From the NCBI GenBank assembly GCA_013397935.1, contig VZRN01004254.1, forward strand, positions 2,613,846-2,677,845: 64,000 nucleotides of DNA. The letters run 5' to 3'. A program made the translations under genes and the position numbers. The DNA is from Dasyornis broadbenti (taxonomy: Eukaryota; Chordata; Aves; Passeriformes; Dasyornithidae). Of the stretch, positions 51,367-61,043 are shown piece by piece. Each line of letters begins with the position of its first letter. Positions within the stretch are counted from its first letter, which is position 1. The notes beneath the pieces were generated by a model. The model worked only from the letters and a program-made list of their open reading frames with translations. It was not told the DNA's origin and searched no databases.

Positions 51367-51737
51367 CTACAAAACAGGCTCAAGAGTTGACTGAAAGCTC
51401 TCAGGCAGAGGAATCTGCTGAGAAGCATCACTGCCATCCAGAGAAGAAACTGCCTGGCCTGCTGGACTAGCCCTATTTTGGCTTCTGTTGCTACTATCAA
51501 AATAAAGGGTAAGGGAAACAAGGAATCCCATCATGCCAGGCCCGAGGATCCCAAAAATTAGAAAGAAGGAACTGTAGAGGCCTTTCTGCTGGACACACAT
51601 GCCCTGCACAGAGATACCATTTTCCCCCACAGAAATTGCTGTGTTTCCTGGGTAGAATGTGACCTGTATGCAATCAGCAGCCATGCAGTTAATCACAGTA
51701 TGAAAAGGAGCCAATGCCTTTTGAGAGACGTCAGAGG
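51367..51737 (-). CDS. Putative terminal exon of a single-pass membrane protein (upstream exons not identified)
   Basis: On the minus strand a pyrimidine tract and acceptor (cctctttttttttccttgct then cag, AG at 51739-51738) opens a phase-1 exon running 122 codons to a stop at 51367-51369. The first two bases finish a split codon. The peptide has a cysteine-bearing segment (C at about residues 17, 22 and 47 of the exon), then a membrane segment of about 26 residues (YSSFFLIFGILGPGMMGFLV and on to YF). A polar Ser/Gln/Pro tail of about 43 residues (from DSSNRSQNR to TLEPVL) follows. Base composition is clearly richer in GC than its surroundings. The layout suggests an extracellular juxtamembrane part, one helix and a short cytoplasmic tail, typical of small immune-type or adhesion receptors. 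I do not recognise the family. The spacing of Cys, DCI and Tyr before the helix faintly recalls TMEM156, but that is weak and unverified. An open frame continues upstream of the acceptor to a Met at 51819, so a short intronless reading is a less likely alternative. Confidence 0.5.
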
Positions 51738-51764
51738 CTGAGCAAGGAAAAAAAAAGAGGTATG
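51738..51764 (-). other. Splice acceptor and polypyrimidine tract of the 51.4 kb exon
   Basis: Minus-strand order is catacctctttttttttcct, then tgctcag and the exon. The tract has nine T in a row ending 12 bases before AG, and there is no competing AG between. This is one of the best acceptors seen in the window. Confidence 0.5.
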
Positions 51765-53404
51765 TCTGGACAGTGAAAGGAAAATGGAAAAGTTCTGGAG
51801 CTGGGGGAGCCTGCAGCAAGCATCTGAATTCTCAGGTGACTGTACAAAGTGTCATTTTTCAAGTTTGTTCTTGCGTTATTACCTGGTTTTATTTCTATTT
51901 AATTGTGTTTTTCAGCTCTCTTATTTCAAATAAGAGATACAGATTGACCTTGGAGTTAGACATATCACTCTTTTAAAAAATACTATTGTTCACCACTCCT
52001 GCATTAAGAGATATTTGGTTGAATTCCAATGATACCAGAAGGTTTCAGCCATTTTTCTTTTTCCTGGAATACTGGGGGGCCAAATTATCCACTGGCATCG
52101 TTTCAACAAAGTCAAGCAGATGATTCCAACAGGGAATTAAGCCATGGGCACCACAGGGCAAATTCTTTCCATCACTGAGCCACAACACAGCACAGATTGT
52201 TAACAATGCTTCCCAAAAGTTCTATGCAAATAATTCAGAACTTAATGCAAACCAAAAATTATCCAAAAATAATCAGTTCTACAGTGTTTAATCAGTTGAG
52301 AAATGAGTAATTCATTTTCTTGGACTGATAAGATGCTTTGTGATTTCCTGTGTGTTCCTGCATGTATCATTTGTTAGCAAACATTATGTGTTCTCCTTTA
52401 GTAACAGGGAATAATTACTGAACATTATTTTAAGCAAAAACAGAAGAATTATCCTCTTCAAAGAATACGTGTGAAATACAACAAAAGACATGAAGAGAGA
52501 AACCATGTTTGAAAACATCATTTTAAACATGCTAAAATTACTCTTGAGGTCTCCAAGTGGAAAACAAACCCCAACTAACAAAACAAATTTTAAAAAAAAC
52601 CAAAATGCAAACCCTCAACCCCCAAACCAAACAAAAAACTCGTAAACAATAACCAGAAATTCAAAGCATGTTTAATAGCATGGCCAACTATGACTGCTCT
52701 ATATTGGACTCACAATGTAATTTACTCATAATTTATAAAGAAAAAGTATGCAAGTCACCTGTTCTCTGAAATGTGAGCAGCCCCAAGAGAAAGCTCACAG
52801 CTCTGCCAAAAATATAAACAGCCTTTGAAAGCTGCTTGTTAAGAAAAGGGTAAAAGGACATTTGCAAATAAATCTTCATAGACAGACTTCTTCAGACAGC
52901 CATGTACAACTGCTGTAACATATTTATAGAAGGTTGCTTCATGGTCACAGAAATACTAAGTATACTAACCACTGGCAAAGCACTGCCCTAACACTTAAGC
53001 CAAATGAACTCTGACAAAGACGGAAGTATTCAGGCATACACTTCTACAGAAGACTACCAGTTTGATTAGTGTGTCAGAATTAAAATAAAAGGGCAATATG
53101 GAACAATTTCTTTCTCCCTACTTCCCCCATATCTCTCCACACCTCCCAATCACTTGTGCCAGAGATACCACTAAAGCCTTTCTTTTGTCTTTGTCTCTGA
53201 GAAAAATGAGACAAAACAAAAAAAACATTAAAACGTCCTTAGAAGAAAGGCAAGGCAGTCGTCAGGGGAACAGGGCAAGATTTAGGAGACTGAGGTTTGT
53301 AAATCATAGTCTACCATGGACCCCTTATGAGCACCTCACAGTAAGCCAGATGACCATTTTGAAAAGGATATTTAAGTGCCTATCTCCCTGTGAAATCGAT
53401 GGGA
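51765..53404. other. Unannotated, probably intron of the minus-strand gene if real
   Basis: No coding-like frame. An A/C-rich low-complexity stretch lies at 52.57-52.65 kb. No recognised transposon. Confidence 0.5.
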
Positions 53405-53534
53405 TCCGGATAGTGGGATCCCTTTGAGGAGCTGTGTTGAGGATACACCTGGAGCAGGGTAGCTGGGCTGGCAACCTGCAGATTGAGATGTAGATTGAAA
53501 TGCAGAGCTCTGGGTGGGAGCTCGAGACAAGAGG

Positions 53535-53689
53535 CCATGAACTGTCAACCCTTTGGAATAACAAAGGGAATGAAGATGCATGATGCCAACCAGGTGAATG
53601 GACACTGAGAGACACAGCAGGAGCCAGAAACTGCTGACCTTTTGGAGAATGAAGGAGCTGAAGACCAGTGATGCCAGCGAGGTGAATGG
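53535..53689 (+). repeat. Direct duplication in the LTR-C U3 region
   Basis: Two copies of about 66 bases (53535-53601 and 53624-53689) share the order cca...aact, gaccttttgg/caaccctttgg, ggagctgaagacc/gggaatgaagatgc, and end in ggtgaatgg. They are diverged by roughly a quarter and are offset by about 88 bases. They lie directly upstream of the TATA box, where retroviral enhancers are often repeated. Confidence 0.7.
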
Positions 53690-53726
53690 CCATGGAGTGG
53701 GGAAAGAGCAAGAGAAACAGTGAGGG

Positions 53727-53733
53727 TATAAAA
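53727..53733 (+). promoter_or_regulatory. TATA box of LTR-C
   Basis: tataaaa follows gtgaggg and precedes the AATAAA signal by 80 bases, the usual short U3-R spacing of a retroviral LTR. Activity is unknown. Confidence 0.45.
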
Positions 53734-53806
53734 TCCATAGGTTTCCTTTGTTGAGAGTCATCCTTGGAGGCACCAGCTCAGGCTGTTTCTGTGTCACTGT
53801 GCCATG

Positions 53807-53812
53807 AATAAA
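53807..53812 (+). terminator. AATAAA polyadenylation signal of LTR-C
   Basis: Exact AATAAA in gccatgaataaatggc, followed downstream by GT-rich sequence (gtgtgagtgtggggtgtg), which fits a cleavage and polyadenylation site. Confidence 0.5.
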
Positions 53813-53975
53813 TGGCTTTATGGAAGGAGTCACCTGAGGCTTTGCTCTGGGAAATCTGGGGTGGATTGGGTGGGGAAACCTGGTCTTGACTGTGTGAGTG
53901 TGGGGTGTGCAGGGAGTCAAGCAGGCACCTGTTGGGTCACTGGAACCTCCCACAGGGAAGGGGCCTCGGTCCCAG

Positions 53976-56900
53976 CAGTGAAAGTCTCTGAGTTGGGAGT
54001 GTGACTGATAGAGAGCCCAGAGAATGGTCAAACTGGGAAGTTCCTTTAACAGCGATTTCTTTGTGCCTCATTCCCTTACCTGTAAAAACAGAGGAAATAC
54101 CCCTTTCCAACCTCACTCACATGCAGTTTGGATATTTATGAACTGCAAAGAGCTCAGATGCACTACATCTGATAATCCCAACAAAGAAGTTAATGTACTG
54201 AACAAGATATCTCTCCTTTCACACACACAAAAAATAAAAACATATTTGACAAATAGCGAAATCACTATTTAGGGAGAAATCACAAAAAAAAACCCATTAA
54301 AGTACAGCTGAACAGTATCTTAAAACACTGTCCAGAATCAAAATGAGTTAGCACTCAAACATTCACTTGGTAGAAGCCACAGGTTTTTAGCACAGTCAAG
54401 GCATCCCCTTGAAAATGCCTGGAAGAAAAAGTGTCTAAAAAGGGCAATCACTTTCCCTTTTTTTTATTTAAAAAATGATTCTTCTTTTTTCCCCCTCTTC
54501 ATAAATTTGAAAAAGAAGCCAGATATAATGAGCTTCAGCAGATCACAGTAAAAAAATTATACAAACTCTTGTTATGGTAGTCATCCTTTCAAAAACTTAT
54601 TTAAGTAACTTTTAAGGTTACAATGGGTTGTTTTTTTTTTTTCCCACACACCGAATAATCTTACTCTTGACCCCATGCTATACAAACTAAATTTTCTTCT
54701 ATTCTTTCTGAGAAAGAGAAAAATTAGTTTTCTGAAATCTATTTTGCTTATTACTGTTCCAGGTTCACGTGGAGCTGGATTTTCTTCTCTAAGCAAAAGA
54801 GTAATGTCTTGCTTCTCCAGGTCAATAGCCTTCTCAGATGTTAACAGCACGAGTATCTAGAGATGTCCACAGTTTTATTTGTCTTTACCTGGAGCTGTGA
54901 GTTCCTCTTCAAATAGGCTCAAACTAGCAGATAATCCCTTGGCACAAAGGTAGAAAAGTGAGCAGGCAAACAAGTACCACTCCAAAATAACTCTATAAAG
55001 ATTACACTGGTAGTTGAAGGCACTGTCAATTGCAATTATGCTTACATATAGCCAAGTGAAACTACAAAAGCTAGTGCTGTACTGAGAATTGCACCATTTT
55101 AACTCTGAGGGATAGTGTCCCAATTAAACAGTGGAATATGATGAAAAAACTATTCATTGAGCCCCTTCAGACTGCTACTTCTCAACAAGGGAATCTTCTC
55201 TGAAAAAATTTGCTTTTCTCCTCACAGACACTCTTACCACCAAGCAATTAAAGTCTCAACAGTCATTTTGTGTACTGTTTTGTTCCCAGAATTGTTCAAA
55301 AATTTTTCCTGAGGAAGACAGTGAACCAAAGAAATTTCAACCTGAAATTTATGTGTACATGATTCTAATATATTTCAAGCAATACTAATCTTTAACAATT
55401 CCTATATTACTTTATGACAATACAACATGCTGCATTTTAATTCAAAGAATGCTAAAAAACTACAAACAAAACTTGAAAAAACTCAGTCTAATTGGCTACC
55501 ATTCAACTTTGAATTTAACCAATAATCTTGTATTCACTCTTGCACTTACATACAATTATGACTAGCAATGCTTTGACATATTCAGTGCAAAACATGTGAA
55601 GAATATATTTCGTGTTATCCTTTCTTTTCATCTTATATCATCATCTCTTGTATTTCAATATAAAACAGCAAATGTATTTAGTCCCTTGTGGAATTAGAGA
55701 GGCTGTACAAACATTCCACATCCTGTTGGCTGTTTCTATCCAAGTTTTGCTAATGATGACAAACCCTTTGAAGTTACTGTAGCTCTGGGAGAGACAGACG
55801 GTCTTTAAGGAACAGCCAGCATCTCAGGAAAAAAAAAAAGATTATTTTTTCTTAATTGGAGCCAAATTACAAAACAAATTCCTGATTTAAATCTGCTAGT
55901 TATTCTCCAGTACGTCGAACACCAAGTTTTTAACATGGACAACCTTGGGCACTATTGCAGTTCTAGTAAAGTTCAGGTTGAAATGTCAAGGATTCTGGGA
56001 TGTACTTGATGAGACTCTATTCCAGTAGAAATGTGCACTCAAAATCCTGTTGGAAAAATGCAAAATTAAATTCTAGAAAACTCTCTTCATATATTTGATA
56101 TGTAGATCCAATAAATAATAACTTAGCAGCAATCATCTATTCCATTCTGCCAATTTAAGATTCATGCCTTATTTTGCAGTTTTATCTAATCCTTATTTAA
56201 TCTAAATATTTTCCATCAATTTCCTCTAGCGCTATCATAGAACTAAATACATTTCAGTCCATCTGAGCTTTATCTGAAGTCCATGTTATCTGCACATCTC
56301 AATCATTCATGTTTGAAAATTTAATCTTAAAGGCTCTTCTTTGAACTTTTTTTTTCAAACTTTAGCTGCTCAGATAAAATCATTGATGGAATTGTTATTT
56401 CCTTCCTTCACTTTTCTGCATTATTCTGCTTGGACAGGATACAAAACTCAAGGCCAGCAGTCAACTCCAAAAGTACCACACCAGGCTAAGCAGAGACACA
56501 GACTACTCAAAGCATAACTCCTGGGTGCTCCACAGACACAAGTCAAGAGAATCTCTCAGCATTTTTTGAAAAGTTTTCATTCTACAAGAATGCTGATCAA
56601 TCAGGAGCCACATATATCAAAGACTGCAATGCATATTTACAGTGTACCACACCTTTGTGTTGTTCAGGATGAACGTACCATGAAAAAGGTGTGCACAAAA
56701 CTGAAGTAGAAGAGCTGCAGCAGAAAAAGTAGTCCTGAAGTAAACCACTAGAAGACATAAAAACAAGCCAAAGATTCTAGGGCAAAATTGTAACATTTTT
56801 CTGCCATTAAAGAGACTATGATGTTAGAAACAGACTAGCTTAAGAAAGGGGTTACAAACACTGTCTTACACATAAGAACAAAAATGCTTATTCTTAAGAT

Positions 56901-59143
56901 CAAGGCAAGTCCAGCTTGGTAGCAGTGAGCTATATGCAGAAGGATTTCTCCCTCATGTCTACACTAATAAGAGCACAAGAGCATCAATATACACAGGAGA
57001 ATAACAGGAGAACCCTCACCTTTATTGTTTCCCTACTGTTCTCCCTCACCCTCCACAAAGCCTGATGGTATTGTATGGGGAATCCCTTTGCAAGTGAACA
57101 ATCCACTCTGCACACACTGGGGAACGCGCCATGGGTTGGGATGCAGGTGTAGCTCTGGAATGTCTCTTACTCTGCTCCACAGTCAGCAATCATATGAACA
57201 GTAATAGTCCAGAGCTCTTCTATCACACGACTTCCGCACCTTTGATGCAGCTGTGCCTTCCCTATGTAGTGCAAATACTTTCCAACCTCTGCAGAGAAAC
57301 AAGGCTTAAATGGTTTGAGGATAAAATTGCATCCTTATATTCTGCACTGAGTCCTGCTAGGCTGAGTTTGGAGGAAGCAAAAGAGATTTCAAGCTCCCGC
57401 TGTCAGAAACATTCTCCTTTGATAGATAAATAAGATTCCAGAGCTGTCAATCTGGCACCTCTTGGCAGCATGGAGCTTTTTTTTTAGGACAGTTGTAAGA
57501 AATGTAATGTAATAAGGTAGTAAATCAGTCATCCATATTTTTGGCTCCTGTTGTTCACATGCTAAGCTGTTATAAGATAGCTGGTTATATAACTACAATT
57601 TTAACCCTTAAACTCCAAATGAGACCAACCATAGAGACACATGAACAATCAGACCTGAAGTACAGCATCTTATCCTATACTGGCAGTCTAATTCTACAAA
57701 TTACATTTATTTTTCATGTTCCTTGTCAAGTGGAAAGTGTTACCCATGGGAAATAACTTAAAATATTAATTTTCTTTCAAAATTCTTCAGATTATTCAGA
57801 TTTTTTTTTTTAAAGTCATCAGCTATTTTGCATTAGATCTTTACATTTTTGATCCCTTTCCCGTCTGTTTCTCTTATTTTTGCATCAAAAAGCAGAAATG
57901 TGCTTTAAAGAAAATGCAAGGCTGTAAGAGGAGGACAGTGAGAAACAAAAATGACAGAGAGGTTAACAACTCCAAAATATTATGTACTTTATGTACCCTA
58001 GATGCATCCTCCTTTTTAAAATTATTGATGTTTACCAGTAGAGGGTCACACCCTATTAATAGCATGGGTAGTAGAAGCTAGTCAATGCAGGAAGGGAGAC
58101 GAAAAGTAGCATCCAAACTAGGAGATCAGTAGAGACCAGGAACACAAATGTGCTTGGAGCCTCCTCAGCTGTTCCCAGCTCCCCGTGGGAAAGCTGCAGC
58201 TTTCAGCAGCTTCCTGTGGGTTCTTCACTGTAGGCACGTGGGAAGGAATAGTGAGGACTCCAGCTCTTATGAACACCTGTACAGCCACACAGAAACACAG
58301 CACAAGGTGCTACAAGCATGGAAATGTTCTCTGCTTAACCCATTCTGATTACTACTGGTGCCTTCCACTTGCTCCTGAAGTAAAATCTGCCATAAATCAC
58401 CCCCCACCTTATCAACTGCAAGCAGAAATTGCAAAATTGCAGTTGCAAAAATTATAGAAGTCAGCAGAACGGTATCTGGTGCCCAGTGAAGCCCATCATG
58501 CCTTCCTCCTGACATCTTTAATTTCTTTTGTTGTCATAATAGCTGGAAACCCTTGGCATCAACAACCTACATAATATATTTACACCGCAAATTGACCACA
58601 GTGAAATGTAATTTGTCTCTCAGAAGCCAACACAATGAATTGAGCCTATAATTCATAAATTTTTCATTTCTACTGTAAGCTCAAAGATACAACAAAATAT
58701 ACTATGACACATATTGAGATCAGTTAAAGGTAAGAAATAGATGTGTTTTGATTTTGGTATTGTCATTAAGTTTGGAATTTAAAAATGTCTGAATTGTATC
58801 GCTAAGCATGTTAATGTAAAATACTGTCATGTCACATGAGACATGGTAAGAGGTTTCAGTTCCTTTTTAAATATAAGCACTGCTTATCCTGCTACTCTGA
58901 AGGAGGCAAAGACTCTGTGGAAAAACAGAACAAAACACAGGCTTGTGAAATTAAGAGTTAGCGTCATAGAATTCATTCCAATGAGGCACAAGCACAAGTC
59001 ACAAGCTGTCAACAGCTGGGTTTTATGAACTTCTAAGGCTGACCTAGGAGCTCATCCTTATTACAAATCTATATTTTTACTGCACGCCAAATGGCTGCAT
59101 TAACTTGCTTCCTACACATTATGCTTACACTTCCATTTGGTTG
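53976..59143. other. Unannotated DNA with a few coding-like patches
   Basis: No assignable gene. Weak minus-strand patches with splice-like borders occur at 54889-54937 (16 codons, good acceptor and a CAG|GTAAAG donor) and at about 58.15-58.5 kb (frames rich in polar residues). A plus-strand 100-codon frame at 57131-57433 has no domain. The remainder is AT-rich and featureless. Confidence 0.5.
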
Positions 59144-59168
59144 TTTTTTTTTTTTTTTTTTTTTTTTT
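59144..59168. repeat. T25 homopolymer
   Basis: Uninterrupted run of about 25 T followed by T-rich sequence. No retroelement body is recognised on either side. Confidence 0.9.
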
Positions 59169-59776
59169 ATTTAAACTTTTTAATTTTTATACCAAAAACT
59201 GTTGTAAAAGTAAGCTATTATTATTGTTGCAGCACTGGTTGCAAGTTGCCATTTTCTCTGCTTTATTACTAGCTATCCCCCCTTCTAAAAAAATCCCAAA
59301 ACTCATGCAAATTCATGTATATATAAGTGGTAACTTTAAAGATATTTTTAGAAGAGATCAATTGCCATGGTTTTGTATTGATTAACTCTGTGTTTACTGA
59401 TTGATTCTAAAGATTTTATACCATTAGTAAACTGAAATTAGTGTTTATGGACAGGCATGTACCAACTTAAAAAGGAACAATAGAATCAAAAGAAATATTA
59501 GCCTTTGCAAGATTTATGTCTGACTTAAGCTGATCATTATTTCTAATATTAAAGTTAAGTGGAGAGCCAGTTACTCTCTGACGTTATTAAAAGGAATGAA
59601 AGCAGCTTCAAACTAAAAATCTTACATGTAAGAGTCAAATAGAAAAAAAAGCCACATAAATTCATAGTAATTCATTCAAGTCAATAAGAGAAGCAAACAC
59701 TGAGATACCTTCTTTTAGGGTATTAAGCTTCCCATTTAAGAGTAGATTACCTTATCACAAGATTAAAGGAGATGAG

Positions 59777-59825
59777 CAGACAAAAACCTAGGGATTTGTC
59801 TACAGACAAAAACCTAGGGATTTGT
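59777..59825. repeat. Exact tandem duplication, period 26
   Basis: A 23-base word (cagacaaaaacctagggatt plus tgt) occurs at 59777-59799 and again at 59803-59825 without a mismatch. The perfect identity points to a recent duplication, or to an assembly slip. Confidence 0.92.
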
Positions 59826-60524
59826 TCCACTCTAAATGATTTTCATTTATCAGATATTTGGTTACAACTGTTCTTTCTAGATGTATTCTACTTGACAAAT
59901 TTTAATGCAAAGATCATGAAACAGATTCAAATAAACCAGAAAGAACAAAGTATAATAAGAAAATGTGCCAGAAATGACATCCATGAAAAACAGTCAAGTA
60001 ATATTTTGGTTCAATCCTCTAAGAAAAAACATTGCCATAAACAAACTCTTCTCCTGTATCCAGGTTAGCTTGAGATTTGGGGGTTGTTACGTTTGCTCTC
60101 GGGGGTGTTCTTTAAAGAGTGAACTGCTGGGAACACACCTAAATCAATTCAAATATCCTCTCACAGCAAGATGCAATGCTTCTGTCCTCTGTATCAATTC
60201 AGCTGTTGGACTCACCACCAGGTGATGGCAGGACTTCTGAACTTACAGCACATTGCACTTCACTGGCAGTCTCATGGCTTTATTTCTGCCAGCCCATAGA
60301 GCAGTTTCAACTTGCTGATGCCACAAAATCCCAGGGCTCTGCAGGACCATCTGCACTAATGCGGAGCCTGGGAACACCTAAGAAAAATTCTCCCAAGTAC
60401 GTTCCTGCGGTTTTTTTTTAAGGAAAGAATGGTGCTGTCCCAAAGCTAATACCTAACAGTGATCTCAGATAAGCATCTCAGCACATCAAACACCACAGAA
60501 GAAAAGCAGCAGGAGCACCACTGC
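59826..60524. other. Unannotated, no gene seen
   Basis: Overlapping open frames of 81-98 codons without domains. A GC-richer part at 60.07-60.4 kb is not recognised and may be further LTR or unique sequence. Confidence 0.5.
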
Positions 60525-61043
60525 AATGAGTGCAGAATAAAATGTAGAGATATTTTTGTTGTTGTTGAGCAGGGCTCACACAGAGCCAAGGTCTTTTCTG
60601 TTTCTCATGCTGCCACACTGGGGAGGAGAATGGGTGTGAACTTATGAGGGGACACACATGAGACAGGTGATCCCAACTGACCAAAAGGGTGTCCCAGACC
60701 ACATGCCATCATGTTCGGTCTATGAAATAGAGGCAAGAAGATAGAAGTGGGGGGGACATTTGGAGTGATGGCATTTATCTTCCCACAAGCCACTGTTACA
60801 TGTGATGGAACCCTGCTCTCCTGGAGATGGCTGAACACTTGCCTTCCCATGGGAAACAGTGAATTAATTCCTTGCTTTATGTTGCTTGCATGCATAGCTT
60901 TTGCTTCCTTATTAAAATGTCTTTATCTCAACTCATGGGTTTTCCATCTTTTACCTTTCCAATACTCTCCCTGATCCCATTGGTGGGGGAGAGAGTGAGC
61001 TGCTGCATGGTATTTTGCTGCTGGCTGGGGTTAAACAATGACA
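60525..61043 (+). mobile_element. Solo LTR of the same avian ERV family as 12.2 kb (LTR-A, copy 2)
   Basis: Collinear with the 12.2 kb element: gagcagggctcac, gtgatcccaactgacc, gatggaaccctgctctcctg, gatggctgaacacttgcc, attccttgctt, tattaaaatgtctttatctc, gagtgagctgctgcatggta, and the end ctggctggggttaaac...tgaca closing in CA at 61042-61043. A polyadenylation-type attaaa is at about 60912-60922. The TATA position reads tctatgaaatag and looks lost. Same orientation as copy 1, 48 kb apart, with no viral genes between, so they are independent solo LTRs and not one provirus. Left boundary approximate; no clear target duplication. Confidence 0.8.

Larger units (their letters stand above)
53405..53975 (+). 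mobile_element. Solo LTR-like element (LTR-C) with duplicated U3 block
   Basis: GC-rich block with promoter and polyadenylation signals in LTR order: a duplicated U3-like segment (53535-53601 and 53624-53689), tataaaa at 53727-53733, and AATAAA at 53807-53812 followed about 35 bases later by a GT-rich stretch, as expected for R-U5. The ends are not sharply defined. A CA at about 53974-53975 after ctcggtcccag is a reasonable right end, and the left end is a guess. It shares no obvious sequence with LTR-A. No gag, pol or env is visible. The large minus-strand frames here (219 and 137 codons) are antisense to this element. A non-viral promoter or exon is a less likely alternative. Confidence 0.55.

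Noticed and set aside
53325..54031. Overlapping minus-strand frames of 219 and 137 codons
   Set aside because: Both are antisense to the LTR-C block, are Pro/Ser/His-rich as expected from its GC-rich sequence, and overlap each other in different frames.
54727..54830. Adjacent second mini-exon on the minus strand (about 26 codons before gtaataag)
   Set aside because: Its acceptor is weak, the intron to the 54889 donor would be only about 55 bases, and the reading phase does not match.
57131..57433. 100-codon plus-strand frame starting at ATG
   Set aside because: Composition is fairly protein-like, but no motif, paralogue or splice support is visible; kept only as part of the unannotated stretch.
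12195..61043. A single large provirus bounded by the two LTR-A copies
   Set aside because: The copies are 48 kb apart with several unrelated CR1 and LTR insertions between and no gag, pol or env sequence; divergence also differs.
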